Shown here: in pieces, positions 35,075 through 45,620 of the stretch
How positions within the stretch are numbered: the stretch's first letter is position 1
Layout: each line of letters starts with the position of its first letter
DNA from: Shewanella eurypsychrophilus
Lineage (GTDB): Bacteria > Pseudomonadota > Gammaproteobacteria > Enterobacterales > Shewanellaceae
NCBI RefSeq assembly: GCF_007004545.3
Contig: NZ_CP045503.2
Span: forward strand, 2,512,501-2,576,500
Direction: 5' to 3'
Length of the DNA: 64,000 nucleotides
Position numbers and translations under genes: made by a program
Notes under the pieces: model-generated
Database searches by the model: none
The model's input: the letters and a program-made list of their open reading frames with translations, nothing else
Told to the model about the DNA's origin: nothing

Positions 35075-36061
35075 TTAATCTGTTCTCCTACTGGGAATTA
35101 ATGCCAGAGTTTGCAAGCAATGCACCCTATGTTGCTCCCCCTGAGAAGGTGTGATTTTATGTTGCCCAATCGCTAACCCAAATATTTGCCCACGCTCACT
35201 GAGCCTATCGACCGACCAGGTTAACTTACTTATTCTCTCCTCAATATCCTTAGCCGTTAAGTTATCGAGAGTGAGCCATATAGGTTGGCCTTGAGGTTGC
35301 TGAAATTCCTTACTTAACATGCCTCTGCCTTGGGCGAGTTGCTTCCAGGCGACTTGTCTCAATGACTCACCAAAGATGTGCTGCCTTAATCCTTTAAATT
35401 CATCTACGCCTGGTACATGAGAACCTCTATCAGATGGATTAGTGATATCGTCCGATTCAAGTGAAGATAATTCAGAATGAGATTCAATGGGATGTGCAAA
35501 GACGATCATCTGGTTATCTAAATCAATATGTGACCATGTTCGACACAAGCCTAACGGATAGCGTGACTCAACCTTTATTCTTGCTGGAGATATTCGACCC
35601 CTATGCTGGTTTTTATAAGAAACCAATGAGGTTTTAGGCTCTTTTTCAATGGTATTGATAACATTGGTCTGATTATTTGGATATGAGAGCAAGACTTCAT
35701 ATTGTACATGCCTTGAAGATAATGCAATTGGGAAAACTAAGGTTTCTCCAGCATAGGCCTGCGGGGGAGGGATTGAGCTCATGGTTAAGCCTGCTAAATT
35801 CTTATAGCTGTAGATGATGCAGGTATTAAATAAACTTATTAGCAGAAAAGAGAGGCCAATAACCAGATTGTTTTGGTAGTTGGTTCCCAATAAAAACAAT
35901 AACAAACACAGCCCAATCCATAATAAGCCGAAGCCGGTTGGAAGGATAAAAATACTCTTATGTGCCAAGGTCACCGTTTGAGAAGGCGGGAGTCTGCGTG
36001 CTAACCAACGACTCCACCATAGAGTGATCTTATTTTTAGTCGAGTGAGAAGGCCTGCTCAT
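35075..36061 (-). CDS. DUF58 domain protein
   Basis: 328 residues with two membrane helices near residues 35-85 and a C-terminal DUF58 domain: GSHVPGVDEFKGLRQHIFGE, then LRQVAWKQLAQGRGMLSKEF. DUF58 proteins have a von Willebrand A-like fold and nearly always occur with MoxR ATPases, as here; MoxR is nine bases upstream. They are thought to act with MoxR as a chaperone or assembly system for membrane or periplasmic proteins. The substrate in this operon is presumably the transglutaminase, but this is inference. Confidence 0.92.
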   Translation of the reverse strand: MSRPSHSTKNKITLWWSRWLARRLPPSQTVTLAHKSIFILPTGFGLLWIGLCLLLFLLGTNYQNNLVIGLSFLLISLFNTCIIYSYKNLAGLTMSSIPPPQAYAGETLVFPIALSSRHVQYEVLLSYPNNQTNVINTIEKEPKTSLVSYKNQHRGRISPARIKVESRYPLGLCRTWSHIDLDNQMIVFAHPIESHSELSSLESDDITNPSDRGSHVPGVDEFKGLRQHIFGESLRQVAWKQLAQGRGMLSKEFQQPQGQPIWLTLDNLTAKDIEERISKLTWSVDRLSERGQIFGLAIGQHKITPSQGEQHRVHCLQTLALIPSRRTD

Positions 36062-36070
36062 CTTAGTACA

Positions 36071-36982
36071 CTATAAAATTGGATTAACATTACTAAGGAT
36101 CTTTTGCGATAGGGCAATTCCCTGCTGCTGGCTGCTGCTGCGTATTCTATGCTCGGCGACAGCAGAGAAAACAGCTTGTACATCTTCTGGGACTAAATAG
36201 TTACGGCCACTGATAAATGCCCAAGACTTAGATGCTTGTAGTAGAGACTTGCTGGCTCTTGGTGAAAGACCGAATCCTTCTTTTTGTGTTCTAGAAGCTT
36301 CAATGAGTGCTAAAAGATAATTAAGTAGTGCATCTGAAGCTGTGACTTTCTCAACCTCCTGCTGTAATTGCACCAGTTCAAGTTGGGTAATACATTGAGG
36401 GAGCACGATTATTTGAGATGATTTGTCATGGTTTTTTAACATAGCAAGCTCAGCGTCTGCACTTGGGTAACCAATAGACAGTCGCATCATAAACCTATCC
36501 AGTTGGGATTCTGGCAGTGGAAATGTGCCTGATTGTTCGCTTGGGTTTTGGGTCGCGATAACAAAGAAAGGACTAGGTAATGGGTGGGTGATCCCGTCAA
36601 CCGTTATTTGGTTTTCTGCCATAGCTTCGAGTAAAGCACTTTGTGTCTTAGGACTTGCTCGGTTAATTTCATCGGCTAACACCATTTGTTTAAAAATAGG
36701 ACCTGGATGGAATATGAATTGTGCCTGTTCCTTATCGAATATAGAGACCCCTAGAATATCTGCAGGAAGCATATCACTGGTGAACTGAACTCGCTGATAG
36801 GATAGACCTAGGCTCTGCGCTATGCCATGGGATAAGCTGGTCTTACCCATTCCAGGCAGATCTTCAATAAGTAGGTGTCCTTTTGCCAAAATACAGGTGA
36901 GAGCAAGTTTGATTTGATGAGGCTTACCTAAGAGAATTCGCTCAAGTTGGGTTATGACCTTAGAAATAGTTTGCTTTGACAT
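36071..36982 (-). CDS. MoxR-family AAA+ ATPase
   Basis: 303 residues of the AAA_3/MoxR type. Walker A is in LPGMGKTSLSHG (about residues 39-50), Walker B in VLADEINRASPKTQSALLEAM, sensor 1 in FFVIATQNPSEQSGTFPLPE, and the lid has GLSPRASKSLLQASKSWAF. It is a cytoplasmic hexameric ATPase, first gene of the three-gene operon, and is thought to remodel or activate clients through DUF58 partners. Normal length and complete motifs. Confidence 0.94.
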   Translation of the reverse strand: MSKQTISKVITQLERILLGKPHQIKLALTCILAKGHLLIEDLPGMGKTSLSHGIAQSLGLSYQRVQFTSDMLPADILGVSIFDKEQAQFIFHPGPIFKQMVLADEINRASPKTQSALLEAMAENQITVDGITHPLPSPFFVIATQNPSEQSGTFPLPESQLDRFMMRLSIGYPSADAELAMLKNHDKSSQIIVLPQCITQLELVQLQQEVEKVTASDALLNYLLALIEASRTQKEGFGLSPRASKSLLQASKSWAFISGRNYLVPEDVQAVFSAVAEHRIRSSSQQQGIALSQKILSNVNPIL

Positions 36983-37064
36983 AAAAATCCCTTTACGACC
37001 AAGATGTTCCTACTATGCGACAAAATGGAATCACGATCCAGTCGGTTACATTCTGTTTATAAGC

Positions 37065-37832
37065 TTAGGCTAATTCAGTTTGCTTGTTGCAAGGAATATC
37101 ATCACGTTTACTCTGGCGTACACATGGATTTATCTCAGTGATAAGAGGGGCCACAATAGGTGTTTTAATAAACTGGGAACTAAATAAGAAACCTTGCACC
37201 AAATCAATGCCTAACTCTTGTGCAAGAGCAAATTGCTGTGTGGTTTCAACACCCTCCAAAACAGTCTGTTTATTGCAATCTTTTGCGAACTGTATCAGCG
37301 CTTTCATCAAGTGCTGCTGCTCAACATTATTGCTTTGGTTAAGCCAATCAATATCAAATTTTAGCGTGTCTACTTGGCTTAACAAGCCTAACGACAGCAT
37401 TGAGTGAGGTGCGCCGATATCATCTAATGCGACTTTTATTCCTTTAGATTTTAGGAGAGAAATTAAGATCTCTGACAGTTTTGCATCATTAATACAGGTG
37501 TTTTCAATTATCTCTACATGAAGCTGTGGTCGTTGTGATAGTAATGACAGCATTTTTTGACTGTGTTGGCCAATCGCATGTGGATCCAAATTAATAAAAA
37601 GTGGCATCTGTAAAATAGAATGGGACAGTTGAAATAGTTTGGCTTGTATTTCAACTTGTTCGAGCAAAGGGGCTTGATGATGAAGTTGGTCAAAGACGAG
37701 ATTGGGAGGAATATTATCTCCATTTCGATCTGAAAACCTTGATAATGCCTCATAGCCGAAAATTGATGAGTCTATGGTTGAGATTAAAGGTTGATATTCA
37801 GCACCTAAATAGAGCTTATCCAACGAGATCAT
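37065..37832 (-). CDS. EAL-domain protein (possible c-di-GMP phosphodiesterase)
   Basis: 255 residues, a single EAL domain without sensor or GGDEF parts. The signature is GYEALSRF near residue 27. Other expected residues are present: N in FINLDPH, E in HVEIIENT, DD in VALDDIG, K in TLKFDIDW, E in LEGVETTQQ. The loop after the DD pair reads DDIGAPHSML instead of the usual DDFGxGYSSL, and this loop 6 is important for metal binding and dimerisation. The protein may therefore be a weak enzyme or a c-di-GMP-independent regulator. It stands alone between the MoxR operon and a transglycosylase gene, all on the minus strand. Confidence 0.88.
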   Translation of the reverse strand: MISLDKLYLGAEYQPLISTIDSSIFGYEALSRFSDRNGDNIPPNLVFDQLHHQAPLLEQVEIQAKLFQLSHSILQMPLFINLDPHAIGQHSQKMLSLLSQRPQLHVEIIENTCINDAKLSEILISLLKSKGIKVALDDIGAPHSMLSLGLLSQVDTLKFDIDWLNQSNNVEQQHLMKALIQFAKDCNKQTVLEGVETTQQFALAQELGIDLVQGFLFSSQFIKTPIVAPLITEINPCVRQSKRDDIPCNKQTELA

Positions 37833-37998
37833 AATATATATTCACCATTATAAGTTAATGATAATTATTCATATCTTCTGCGCAGTGTCTAAACTCTTTA
37901 CACTTGGTTCTTGCTGATTGTTTTAATTTTCATCATTTAATTGAAAGCTAACAATTAACAAGTCTGTTTGATTGTTATCTGTTCACTTGTCCACGGCT

Positions 37999-40017
37999 TT
38001 AATATTTAAAATTCAGCTCTTTTGTAGAAAATAGTTCAGGCTCTTTACCTTGTCTAATTTGATAAATCACGCGATAGCTGAGCACCGCTTGCACATATTC
38101 CCGTGTTTCTGTGTAGGGAATTGATTCGATAAAAGCAATGACATCGAGTTTTCCTTCAGTGTTTTTTAACCAACGCTTCACTCTGTGAGGTCCTGCGTTA
38201 TATGCGGCTGTCGCTAATACTCTATTGTTATTAAACTGCTTCATTAAAGAGGCGTAATAGGCACTGCCGAGTTTTATATTCGTGTCATTATCATAAAGGC
38301 TTCGCCGGCCTTGGTATTTAAGACCCACTTTTCTAGCGGTTTCTTTTGCCGTTGCAGGCATGAGTTGCATCAAGCCTCTCGCTCCCACACCTGAAGTTGC
38401 ATAAGGATAAAAGGCACTTTCTCGTCTGGCTATAGCCCTGAGTTCATCGATATTGACCTTCTGTTTTTTACTCGCAGTCACAAAGGCTTGTTCTGCTGCG
38501 TAGGGAAAACGTAACGTCATGTCGTTCCACAGCTTGCCTTGTATGCTGGCTTGAACGCCGAGATCATGCCAATTTTTTTCCAATGCAAATGTTGCATATT
38601 CTTTCTGCATCGCTCGGTTGTGACGGCCCAGCATAAGGACCCATTCTGATCTGGCATCAATGGTTTTATCGATTGCCAATAATTCAACGACTCTGGCTAA
38701 GCCCTTATCATCGGCAATTGTCTCTCTTAATTTGTCATCACTGATTGAGTCGGCATGCTGGAGTTGATAATCGATACCCAGTTCATTAGCAGCGGAAAAA
38801 CCATAAAAGTTTCTCAGTTGGCTAAGGGCTGTCAGGCGCGTTGAATGAGTACTATTTATTGGGTCGGACTCAAAATGAGGGTGCGTTTCTGTTGAAGCAA
38901 GCAGACTCTTGTCGGGTAAATGAGCGTCAACCCTTGATTGCCAATATTGCCATCTAGGTTTGGCCTTACTTTGCTCACTCAATTGTGGAAGGTAAGCAAT
39001 AACAGAATCAAAATCAGCTTCCCGTATGGCCCATCTGAGTCTTAACTTGATTAAATCATCACTGTCCAACAAAGGTAACATGGTATCGACAAAGGATTTT
39101 AGCTTAACTTCTTGCTTAATAATGGCGCGTTTAATGAAATATCGACTGAGCTTTCTGCCTTGATAGTCGCTAAATCGGTCTAATTTCTGGTAAGAGACAT
39201 AGAGCTTAACTGCATAATTAAGATCTTTTCTTGCCAGCTTTTTTAGCCCAGCAGCAACGATATCTCCATTAATGCTTGCTTGCCCTTTGAATTTTTTCTT
39301 ATTTCTTAAACTTCTGGGATCTTTATAAACAGAGAGTAGGAGTTTAGCTTCATGCTTGTGGCTGGTCACTTTTCGCGAAAGGTAAGTCAGCAGTCCATGT
39401 TGGCCTGCATTAAAGCTGAGCAACATTCTTGACCAAATCATTTCTTGAGTACGTAAGTCTGCTTTTTCCCACACCTTAAACAGTGGGTCACACTCTTCGG
39501 GCCTGGATTTACCATATAGCCAAAGTGACTGAGCTCCCTTATAAGCAAGGAGTTTGTCACCACTGACAAATTGTGCACGGTAGTAGAAGCATTGTAGTTT
39601 TATGTTATTGGGTGACTGTGGACTAACGGCTAAAAAATCATTCCAGCGCTTTTGATCCCCTGCATTCATTAAATAGCGATATCTGGCAGTATTAAATAGC
39701 GGGGTATCTTTAAATTGAGAGATCTCAGATAACGCTTGCTGACCTTCATGTTTCAATATTTGGTTAATGTTGAAATGAAAGTCTAAATATACCGTGAGGG
39801 GATAATCATCGAGTTGCTGACGTAATGAGTGATAGGTTTTTATCTTTTTACTTTTTAATGCTTTACGTGCATCTAAATAATTCTGCTGATCAAAATTGTA
39901 GTTTGTGGCATTGGCAAGTTGAAACATTGAATTGGCAAAAAACAGTGACACTAAGATCGCAAACGATAAGGTTTTTGATAAAAAACGCTTGAAAGTACCA
40001 CTGTACTGCTTTTGCAT
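37999..40017 (-). CDS. Soluble lytic murein transglycosylase (Slt70-like)
   Basis: 672 residues from ATG 40017, chosen because GAAGGAAG lies just upstream; a TTG at 40032 would add five residues. A signal peptide (LSFAILVSLFFANSMFQLANA) is followed by a long alpha-helical superhelical domain and a C-terminal SLT domain (about 500-640). The catalytic Glu is in ARRESAFYPYATSGVGARGL, followed by MQLMPATAKETA and AYNAGPHRVKRWL. It cleaves glycan strands in the periplasm to give anhydromuropeptides. Domain order and length fit Slt70 (645 residues). Confidence 0.92.
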   Translation of the reverse strand: MQKQYSGTFKRFLSKTLSFAILVSLFFANSMFQLANATNYNFDQQNYLDARKALKSKKIKTYHSLRQQLDDYPLTVYLDFHFNINQILKHEGQQALSEISQFKDTPLFNTARYRYLMNAGDQKRWNDFLAVSPQSPNNIKLQCFYYRAQFVSGDKLLAYKGAQSLWLYGKSRPEECDPLFKVWEKADLRTQEMIWSRMLLSFNAGQHGLLTYLSRKVTSHKHEAKLLLSVYKDPRSLRNKKKFKGQASINGDIVAAGLKKLARKDLNYAVKLYVSYQKLDRFSDYQGRKLSRYFIKRAIIKQEVKLKSFVDTMLPLLDSDDLIKLRLRWAIREADFDSVIAYLPQLSEQSKAKPRWQYWQSRVDAHLPDKSLLASTETHPHFESDPINSTHSTRLTALSQLRNFYGFSAANELGIDYQLQHADSISDDKLRETIADDKGLARVVELLAIDKTIDARSEWVLMLGRHNRAMQKEYATFALEKNWHDLGVQASIQGKLWNDMTLRFPYAAEQAFVTASKKQKVNIDELRAIARRESAFYPYATSGVGARGLMQLMPATAKETARKVGLKYQGRRSLYDNDTNIKLGSAYYASLMKQFNNNRVLATAAYNAGPHRVKRWLKNTEGKLDVIAFIESIPYTETREYVQAVLSYRVIYQIRQGKEPELFSTKELNFKY

Positions 40018-40067
40018 TTCTACTTCCTTCAATATCCATATTTAGTTTGCGATCATCTTATCTCTGA

Positions 40068-41564
40068 CTAATTGAGCTTTGAACTCTCTGAGTAATAGTC
40101 AGACGTAGCACTTTCTATTAGCTGTGGATCCAGTTTTTTACTGGTATCGACACCGAGTTGTTGCATTTGATGAGCTTGTCGGATTAAGTTTCCTTTGCCA
40201 TTGCTAAGTTTACTCATGGCATTTGTATAGCTTTTTTCCGCGCCTTCGATAGCTCTACCAAGTTTATCCATATCTTCGATAAAGCCACAAAGTTTATCGT
40301 ATATCTTTCCTGCTTGTTTGGCGATATGCTGCGCGTTTTGATTCTGATACTCGTAGCGCCAAATATTATTGATGGTTCTTAATGCAACCAAAAGATTGGT
40401 GGGACTCACTAACATGATATTGAGTTCTAACGCATAGTTTACCAGGCTAGGATCATGTTCTAATGCCAATAAAAATGCAGGTTCTAAGGGAATAAACATG
40501 AGCACATAATCCAGACTCGTCAGGCCATGTAGCTTTTGATAATCTTTTTGGCTAAGCCCTTTAATATGTCCGCGGACAGAGAGGATATGGTCTTTGAGTG
40601 CTTGTATCTTAACGGCTTCATCATCACTGTTAAAGTAGCGTTCGTAGGCGACTAAAGACATTTTTGCATCTATCACAACATCTTTATTTTCAGGCAAGTG
40701 GACGATGACATCGGGCTTAAATCGTTTACCGTCATCATTTTTTAGATCGGTTTGGGTGTCATATTCATGCCCCTCACGCAATCCACTCTCTTGAAGCACA
40801 CGTTCTAAGATGACTTCTCCCCAATTTCCTTGCTGCTTATTATCCCCTTTTAGTGCTTTTGTAAGGTTTACTGCATCTTGGCTCATCTGTAAATTGAGCG
40901 CTTTGAGTGACTCTAACTGGTGTTTGAATGCACTACGTTCAGACTGCTCAGTAGTGTAGGATTCCTGAACCTGTTTTCTGAATCCTTCAAGCTGTTGTTT
41001 GAATGGCGCGAGTACTGCGTCTAGATGTTGTGTACTTTGATTTTGTAGTTTTTCGCTACGCTCTTCGAAAATTTTGTTAGCCAAGTTTTCAAATTGAGTA
41101 TTAAGGCGAACTTCCGCCACTTCAAGTACAGAGATCTTATCTTCAAGGGCTTGTTGCTGTGTACTGTATTTAACCGCTAAGGTTTGTTGCATGGCATTAG
41201 ATTTTGAAAGTGCTAATTGCGCTTCCATCACTTTTCTTTGTGACTCTTGAAGTTGTGCATCAAGTTGAGCGACCCTATTGGCATCGGCCTGAGCATGACC
41301 TAGCGCCCCCATATTTTGCTCTAATTTAGCGTAGAGGTGCTCTAGTTGTGCTTCTTTATCTGTTAAGACTGAGTCTTTGTTGCCCATTTGAATTTGGATA
41401 TCTTCAATCTGTTGAAGATGTTGCTCAGTAAGCTGACTTTTGACTGTCTGCCATTTTTGGCGGGTTAAACGCTGATTTAACAGCGCACCGATAAGAAGGG
41501 ATAGAAACGCAACGGCACTTAACACAATGATTTCAGGCACAGAAAGAGATAAATTAACCGGCAT
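40068..41564 (-). CDS. rmuC: DNA recombination protein RmuC
   Basis: ATG 41564 is chosen (MPVNLSLSVPEIIVLS); a longer frame from 41630 has a polar leader that would precede the membrane helix unnaturally. A single N-terminal helix is followed by a long coiled-coil (about 30-210) and a RmuC domain with a restriction-nuclease-like core (KQQGNWGEVILERVLQESG, then KRFKPDVIVHLPENKDVVID and AKMSL). RmuC limits inversions between short inverted repeats. Its substrate is unproven. The 498-residue length fits E. coli RmuC (475). Confidence 0.92.
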   Translation of the reverse strand: MPVNLSLSVPEIIVLSAVAFLSLLIGALLNQRLTRQKWQTVKSQLTEQHLQQIEDIQIQMGNKDSVLTDKEAQLEHLYAKLEQNMGALGHAQADANRVAQLDAQLQESQRKVMEAQLALSKSNAMQQTLAVKYSTQQQALEDKISVLEVAEVRLNTQFENLANKIFEERSEKLQNQSTQHLDAVLAPFKQQLEGFRKQVQESYTTEQSERSAFKHQLESLKALNLQMSQDAVNLTKALKGDNKQQGNWGEVILERVLQESGLREGHEYDTQTDLKNDDGKRFKPDVIVHLPENKDVVIDAKMSLVAYERYFNSDDEAVKIQALKDHILSVRGHIKGLSQKDYQKLHGLTSLDYVLMFIPLEPAFLLALEHDPSLVNYALELNIMLVSPTNLLVALRTINNIWRYEYQNQNAQHIAKQAGKIYDKLCGFIEDMDKLGRAIEGAEKSYTNAMSKLSNGKGNLIRQAHQMQQLGVDTSKKLDPQLIESATSDYYSESSKLN

Positions 41565-41844
41565 AATAATAGGGCCTCGGAGAATGAAGATATTAGACTC
41601 GCATGCAAGTTGATTATCTTCAAGTGACAATGAGGAACAAAAGGTTAAATGTGTAAGACTTGAGCGATTGTTGCTTCCTTGTAGGGAAAGTGCAGCTTGT
41701 TTGTTGAGCTGGTCATAACTAATCGAATCGGATGTCAGGTTGTTTGATGAAATATTATTTTTGTTAAATGGAAAGTTTTTCTCTTGGACGCCTGTCTAAT
41801 ACTTGTGTGTGACATTTAGTGAATATTAAAAGAGGTATTGATTG

Positions 41845-42870
41845 ATGAAGTTTACCAAAGGGTTATTGCAAAGAGCGTCCTGGGATATAAAAGATGCTGA
41901 AGTGACTCCAGAAGCCGTATTCAACGACCGTCGGCGTATCGTCAAGGCCATGGGACTTGGCGCATTAGGGGCAAGTATTCCTGGACATGTCCAAGCTGGG
42001 ATCTTTGATCTATTTGGTGAAAACAAAACGCAATCTCCATTTATTACCTCATCGCTGAGCTTTACGACTAATCAAGCATTTGCTGGCCAAGGGATTGCTA
42101 CGCCTTTTAATAAAGTAACAAGTCATAATAATTTTTATGAATTTGGCACCAGTAAGCAGGACCCTTCTGAAAATGCTCAAGGCTTTAAAATCGATCCATG
42201 GAAGCTAGTGATCGAAGGGGAGGTCGAGCAAACATTAACACTCGATCTAGACGACCTGACCAAGCTGATGGTCCTAGAAGAGCGAACTTATCGACTTCGC
42301 TGTGTTGAAGCATGGTCTATGGTCATTCCTTGGGTAGGTTTTCCATTGGCGACCCTACTTAAGAAAGCAGGAGTTAAGAGTAATGCTACTCATGTCGCTT
42401 TTGAAACCTTATTTGACCCAGAGCAGATGCCTGGTCAAAAGAGTCGATTGATGGGGGGCGGGATCCACTACCCCTATGTTGAAGGTCTCACGATTAATGA
42501 AGCCATGAATGATCTGTCTTTCTTGGCCGTTGGCCTTTATGGCAAGACGTTACCCCCGCAAAATGGCGCGCCGATAAGGCTAGTCGTTCCATGGAAATAT
42601 GGGTTTAAGAGTATTAAGTCCATCGTCAGAATTAGAGTCATGGACAAGCAACCCCCTACGAGTTGGAACCAATTGGCGTCCCATGAATATGGCTTTTATG
42701 CCAATGTTAATCCTGATGTTGATCACCCGCGTTGGTCACAAGCGACAGAGAGACGGATAGGTGAGGGCGGCCTATTTTCTGCTAAGCGAATTAACACGCA
42801 AATGTTTAATGGTTATGGGGAGCAAGTGGCAGACTTATATCAGGGATTAGATTTAAAAAGCCATTTTTAG
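41845..42870 (+). CDS. msrP: MsrP, periplasmic methionine sulfoxide reductase catalytic subunit
   Basis: 341 residues. ATG 41845 follows AGAGG by nine bases. A Tat-type signal is visible (NDRRRIVKAMGLGALGASIPG). The sulfite-oxidase-fold Mo domain has the ligand cysteine in TYRLRCVEAWSMVIPWVGFPL-like sequence and the family GGGIHYPYVEGLTINEAM and PIRLVVPWKYGFKSIKSIV segments. MsrP reduces both stereoisomers of methionine sulfoxide in periplasmic proteins. It gets electrons from MsrQ, encoded 64 bases downstream. Confidence 0.95.
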   Translation: MKFTKGLLQRASWDIKDAEVTPEAVFNDRRRIVKAMGLGALGASIPGHVQAGIFDLFGENKTQSPFITSSLSFTTNQAFAGQGIATPFNKVTSHNNFYEFGTSKQDPSENAQGFKIDPWKLVIEGEVEQTLTLDLDDLTKLMVLEERTYRLRCVEAWSMVIPWVGFPLATLLKKAGVKSNATHVAFETLFDPEQMPGQKSRLMGGGIHYPYVEGLTINEAMNDLSFLAVGLYGKTLPPQNGAPIRLVVPWKYGFKSIKSIVRIRVMDKQPPTSWNQLASHEYGFYANVNPDVDHPRWSQATERRIGEGGLFSAKRINTQMFNGYGEQVADLYQGLDLKSHF

Positions 42871-42934
42871 TCATAAATTGAAATGTGTTTGAGATCCTAG
42901 TGGATATAGGCTCAGTGATACAGTTGGAGGAATA

Positions 42935-43567
42935 ATGCGGTTAACTTCAAAACATCTTTTTTGGTTGAAAGTCATCATACATCTGGTTGCCCTATGGCCA
43001 ATCGGTTATTTGGTTATCTCAGTGATGGCTGGTGATGCTGGGGGGGACCCTGTGCAGTACATTATTCATTATACTGGCGTCGGTGCGCTAAATACCTTAG
43101 TGATTCTACTGATGATATCTCCCTTGGCACGTCGCTTAAAACAAGGGATATTGATACAGACTCGCCGTCTAATCGGCCTCTATGTGTTTGCTTATGCAAG
43201 CTTACATATTTTGGCCTTTATCAGCTTAGATCTCTTGTTCGAATGGTCACTCCTATTTCAGGAAATCCTTAAGCGTCCCTACATCTTAGTTGGGGCTGTG
43301 GCGTATCTGATCCTCATCGCCTTGTCTATTACCTCACTTAAAGTCATCAGAAAGAAAATGGGCAGGCGTTGGCAGCAATTACATAACTGGGTTTATCTGG
43401 TGGCCGCTTTAGTGCCTATTCACTTCTACTGGTCGGTGAAGTCTGAAATCATCGAGCCCAGTATTTATATTTTAATCGTCATTGGTTTATTGAGTTTACG
43501 ACTCTCCATAAGTAAGAAGTTGTCCCAGACAATGTCGCGTTTAAGACTAAAGTTGAGCAGTCAGTAA
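42935..43567 (+). CDS. msrQ: MsrQ, haem-binding membrane subunit
   Basis: 210 residues with about six hydrophobic helices of the ferric reductase-like (YedZ) type. IIHYTGVGALNTLVILLMIS, then RRLIGLYVFAYASLHILAF, then QLHNWVYLVAALVPIHFYWS contain the conserved histidines that bind haem b. GGAGG lies just before ATG 42935. MsrQ passes electrons from the respiratory chain to MsrP. Length and order (msrP-msrQ) are standard. Confidence 0.95.
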   Translation: MRLTSKHLFWLKVIIHLVALWPIGYLVISVMAGDAGGDPVQYIIHYTGVGALNTLVILLMISPLARRLKQGILIQTRRLIGLYVFAYASLHILAFISLDLLFEWSLLFQEILKRPYILVGAVAYLILIALSITSLKVIRKKMGRRWQQLHNWVYLVAALVPIHFYWSVKSEIIEPSIYILIVIGLLSLRLSISKKLSQTMSRLRLKLSSQ

Positions 43568-43761
43568 ACTCGATATGATGTAGCTTTAATGACACTGTAA
43601 TTCTAATACTTGTCTATGCATACAGAATGCTGGGTACGCGAAGATGGAAGGTGTGGATAATGACCTTAATAATAAATCCCAACGATCTTTGACAAACAGC
43701 AAAATATCTCCAAAAGTTATATAGGTAAATCAGCTTTGCGCAAATTGCTTAAGGATTGTTA

Positions 43762-45408
43762 ATGGACACGATTATTAGCTTGTTTAGGAAGATAAAAATA
43801 TCGAGCCGCCTGTTTATCATGTTGGGTTTATCCATACTGGCTACCATATTCATGTTCATGTTTGCGCTTATGAGTATCGATGATATGTTGATTGGCGAGA
43901 AAGAGGCCAAGATATCTTCTCTGGCCGATGTGGGAGAAAAAGTCATTGCCGGTTACTACCAGAGGTCTAAGCAGGGGGGGATGACCGAAGATGAGGCGAA
44001 AGCTGGGGCCATTTTGGCGCTAGACACATTACGATATGCAGGCAAAGAGTACTTTTTTACAATAACTACACAAGGTGTCATGGTTCAACATGCCTTTGCT
44101 AAAAAACTCGTAGGCACCAACGTGCTGGGAATGAAAGATCCTAATGGTGTTCGCTTATTCGAGGAGATGGTCAGGGGGACCGAGCGCCAGGATTCTGCAA
44201 AAATCGAGTATATGTGGAATCGACCAAATACAACGGCACCAAGTCCAAAGATGAGTGTTGTTAAACGATTCAAACCTTGGGGCTGGATTGTCGGTACAGG
44301 TATGTATGTCGATGATATTAATGCGCAGAAATCAGATTTTGCTTGGATGTATCTATTGGTGGTTGCGCTCGTCTGGTTTCCAGTGATCTTTATTTTATTT
44401 ATCATCATTCATAGTATATCTAGGCCGATGAGCGAGACTATTTTGGCATTAGAAAATATTGCCAAGGGAGAAGGTGATCTGACTCTTAGGTTGGAAGAAG
44501 CTGGGAATGATGAGTTAAAAGAAGTTGCGAGTAATTTCAATATTTTTGTTGTTAAAATTCAAACTCTGGTGAAGTCAGTTTTGATTTCAGTTAATCACAG
44601 CCGGGATTTAGCTAGCGGTCTTGCCACAATTTCAACTGAAGCGAATGAAATTACTGGCAACATGCAAACCGAAACGGAAAGTGTTGCTACGGCGATTAAT
44701 GAGATGTCCATGGCGGCCTCAGAAGTTGCATCGAATGCTCAACTCGCGGCTGACAGCGCGGGAAGTGCTGATGATGAAGCGGATAGAACGACGAAAGTAG
44801 TGGATAGCGCTGTTAATAAAATAAACGAGTTATCCCAGGAGTTAGCAAAAACTTCAGAAGTCGCTCAAGGCCTAAAGGTCAGCTCAGGTAAAATTGGACA
44901 AATTTTAGATGTCATTGTGGGAATAGCGGAACAAACAAACTTATTGGCCCTTAATGCCGCCATTGAAGCCGCACGAGCAGGCGAAGCGGGAAGAGGCTTT
45001 GCTGTAGTGGCTGATGAAGTTAGGACCTTAGCGAGTAGAACGCAAGAATCGACCCAAGAGATTAATGGCATTATTGATGCTATTCGAGGTTCGATTGAGA
45101 ACGTCAACGATTCTGTTGAACGAGCCAGAAGCCAGTCTAGTCAAACTGTAGAGGAAACCATTCAGGTGGTCGACGCATTAGATACGATTAAATCATCTAT
45201 TCGTCAGATATCAGATATGAATATTCAGATAGCTGCTGCAACTGAAGAGCAAAGCGCGGTGATTGCTGAATTAAACATGAATGTGACCCGTATCAATGAT
45301 ATTTCAGTTGAAAACCAACAGAAAAGTGTTCAAATAGGTGAAACTAGTGAACAAATTCAGCAAGGTTCTACTGAATTAGATGGCTTAGTGTCTAGCTTTA
45401 AAGTGTAA
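43762..45408 (+). CDS. Methyl-accepting chemotaxis protein with Cache sensor
   Basis: 548 residues. ATG 43762 follows AAGGA at 43751; an upstream start at 43756 adds two residues only. Layout: a membrane helix near 18-40, a single Cache_2 domain (about 45-190, including [15 protein letters not shown] and [19 protein letters not shown]), a second helix at ~195-220, a HAMP region, then the signalling domain with the hairpin tip [20 protein letters not shown]. It senses a small molecule in the periplasm and signals through CheA/CheW. The ligand is not predictable. No terminal NWETF-type CheR-docking motif. Confidence 0.93.
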   Translation: MDTIISLFRKIKISSRLFIMLGLSILATIFMFMFALMSIDDMLIGEKEAKISSLADVGEKVIAGYYQRSKQGGMTEDEAKAGAILALDTLRYAGKEYFFTITTQGVMVQHAFAKKLVGTNVLGMKDPNGVRLFEEMVRGTERQDSAKIEYMWNRPNTTAPSPKMSVVKRFKPWGWIVGTGMYVDDINAQKSDFAWMYLLVVALVWFPVIFILFIIIHSISRPMSETILALENIAKGEGDLTLRLEEAGNDELKEVASNFNIFVVKIQTLVKSVLISVNHSRDLASGLATISTEANEITGNMQTETESVATAINEMSMAASEVASNAQLAADSAGSADDEADRTTKVVDSAVNKINELSQELAKTSEVAQGLKVSSGKIGQILDVIVGIAEQTNLLALNAAIEAARAGEAGRGFAVVADEVRTLASRTQESTQEINGIIDAIRGSIENVNDSVERARSQSSQTVEETIQVVDALDTIKSSIRQISDMNIQIAAATEEQSAVIAELNMNVTRINDISVENQQKSVQIGETSEQIQQGSTELDGLVSSFKV

Positions 45409-45448
45409 TTAATTTGAGCCATATAAGCTAAATTACAATTTTGTAAAA

Positions 45449-45475
45449 AACCAGGTGGGCCAGTGTCACCTGGTT
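45449..45475 (+). terminator. Probable terminator after the Cache chemoreceptor
   Basis: AACCAGGTG and CACCTGGTT form a 9-bp perfect stem around a GGCCAGTGT loop, followed by ATTT, with an A run before it. The T tract is weak. Confidence 0.65.
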
Positions 45476-45620
45476 ATTTCATACTGTTTACCCCTCTAAA
45501 CTCACCCTTTAATTTTTAGTTAATAATCCATAGTAATAAAGTTCGTATGCTATTTGTCGGTTAAGCTTGTTGAAATAACGGCTAGCGAGTAACCTGAACT
45601 TTTATATATTGGAGTTCAAG

